Shown piece after piece: positions 24,182 to 24,210 of a stretch of DNA of 24,210 bases (its first letter is position 1; every line of letters begins with the position of its first letter). Made by a program: the position numbers and the translations under genes. Location of the stretch: assembly GCA_902493275.1 (NCBI GenBank), contig CABUOQ010000028.1, positions 1-24,210 on the forward strand. Reading direction: 5' to 3'. A model generated the notes under the pieces. That model worked only from the letters and a program-made list of their open reading frames with translations, searched no databases and was not told where the DNA came from. The DNA comes from an uncultured Bacillota bacterium. Lineage in GTDB: Bacteria; Bacillota_I; Bacilli_A; RFN20; CAG-449.

Positions 24182-24210
24182 ATAAAAAAAGAAAAAGATA
24201 ATCAGAAATA

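Noticed and set aside
1..24210. CRISPR arrays, tRNA or rRNA genes, insertion sequences
   Set aside because: No regularly spaced repeats, no tRNA T-loop or anticodon structure, no rRNA-like sequence, and no transposase or terminal inverted repeats were seen.
1..24210. TGA read as tryptophan (Mycoplasma code)
   Set aside because: Tryptophans in ppdK and other genes are TGG, and several genes end on TGA in tight overlaps with the next gene, which fits TGA as stop.

Overview
The window comes from a very AT-rich, low-GC Gram-positive-type bacterium, most likely a gut Bacilli lineage such as Erysipelotrichales or RF39. Supporting signs are the base composition, strong purine-rich ribosome binding sites, DegV, a QxxRW glycosyltransferase, a guanine-type riboswitch and PhoP-box-like operators. 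TGA appears to be a stop: several genes end on it in tight or overlapping junctions and tryptophan is TGG, so the standard bacterial code fits.

Left third (1-7630, all minus strand): an accessory polymorphic-toxin-like cassette. In transcription order it has a small HTH protein (7350-7628), a hairpin terminator, a three-TM protein with a coiled-coil tail (6683-7153), a giant RHS/YD-repeat protein of about 1,900 codons (6681-986), a two-TM candidate immunity protein (554-982), a 54-residue TTG-start membrane peptide (363-527) and a terminator (302-346). The RHS gene is split by a one-base frameshift near 3157-3168. It has no signal peptide and ends in a Gly/Ala-rich hydrophobic region instead of a recognisable nuclease. 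A degraded, internally deleted copy of part of the RHS core lies at 125-290.

Middle (7650-15850): a central-metabolism and housekeeping stretch. ppdK (pyruvate phosphate dikinase, start corrected to 7776) and a PPi-type phosphofructokinase (11688-12902) together suggest pyrophosphate-linked glycolysis. Between and around them are a membrane-anchored alpha/beta hydrolase, an AraC-type regulator tail to tail with the PFK gene, and a minus-strand run degV, RluA-family pseudouridine synthase, small membrane protein.

15900-16165 holds a plus-strand promoter, a guanine-type purine riboswitch aptamer and a terminator, with no plus-strand gene to control: an apparent orphan riboswitch RNA pointing into the tail of a minus-strand gene. 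Minus-strand genes follow: a processive GT2 glycosyltransferase, a deoxyinosine DNA glycosylase, an aldo/keto reductase and a membrane protein.

Right part (19390-22922, plus strand): a two-component system (OmpR-type regulator and a short-loop histidine kinase) with three small membrane proteins. Two of these are paralogues. Both the regulator promoter and the promoter of the last gene carry 11-bp-spaced TTWACA direct repeats, which suggests autoregulation and a local regulon. The window ends with a minus-strand, membrane-anchored HNH endonuclease (23170-24006).
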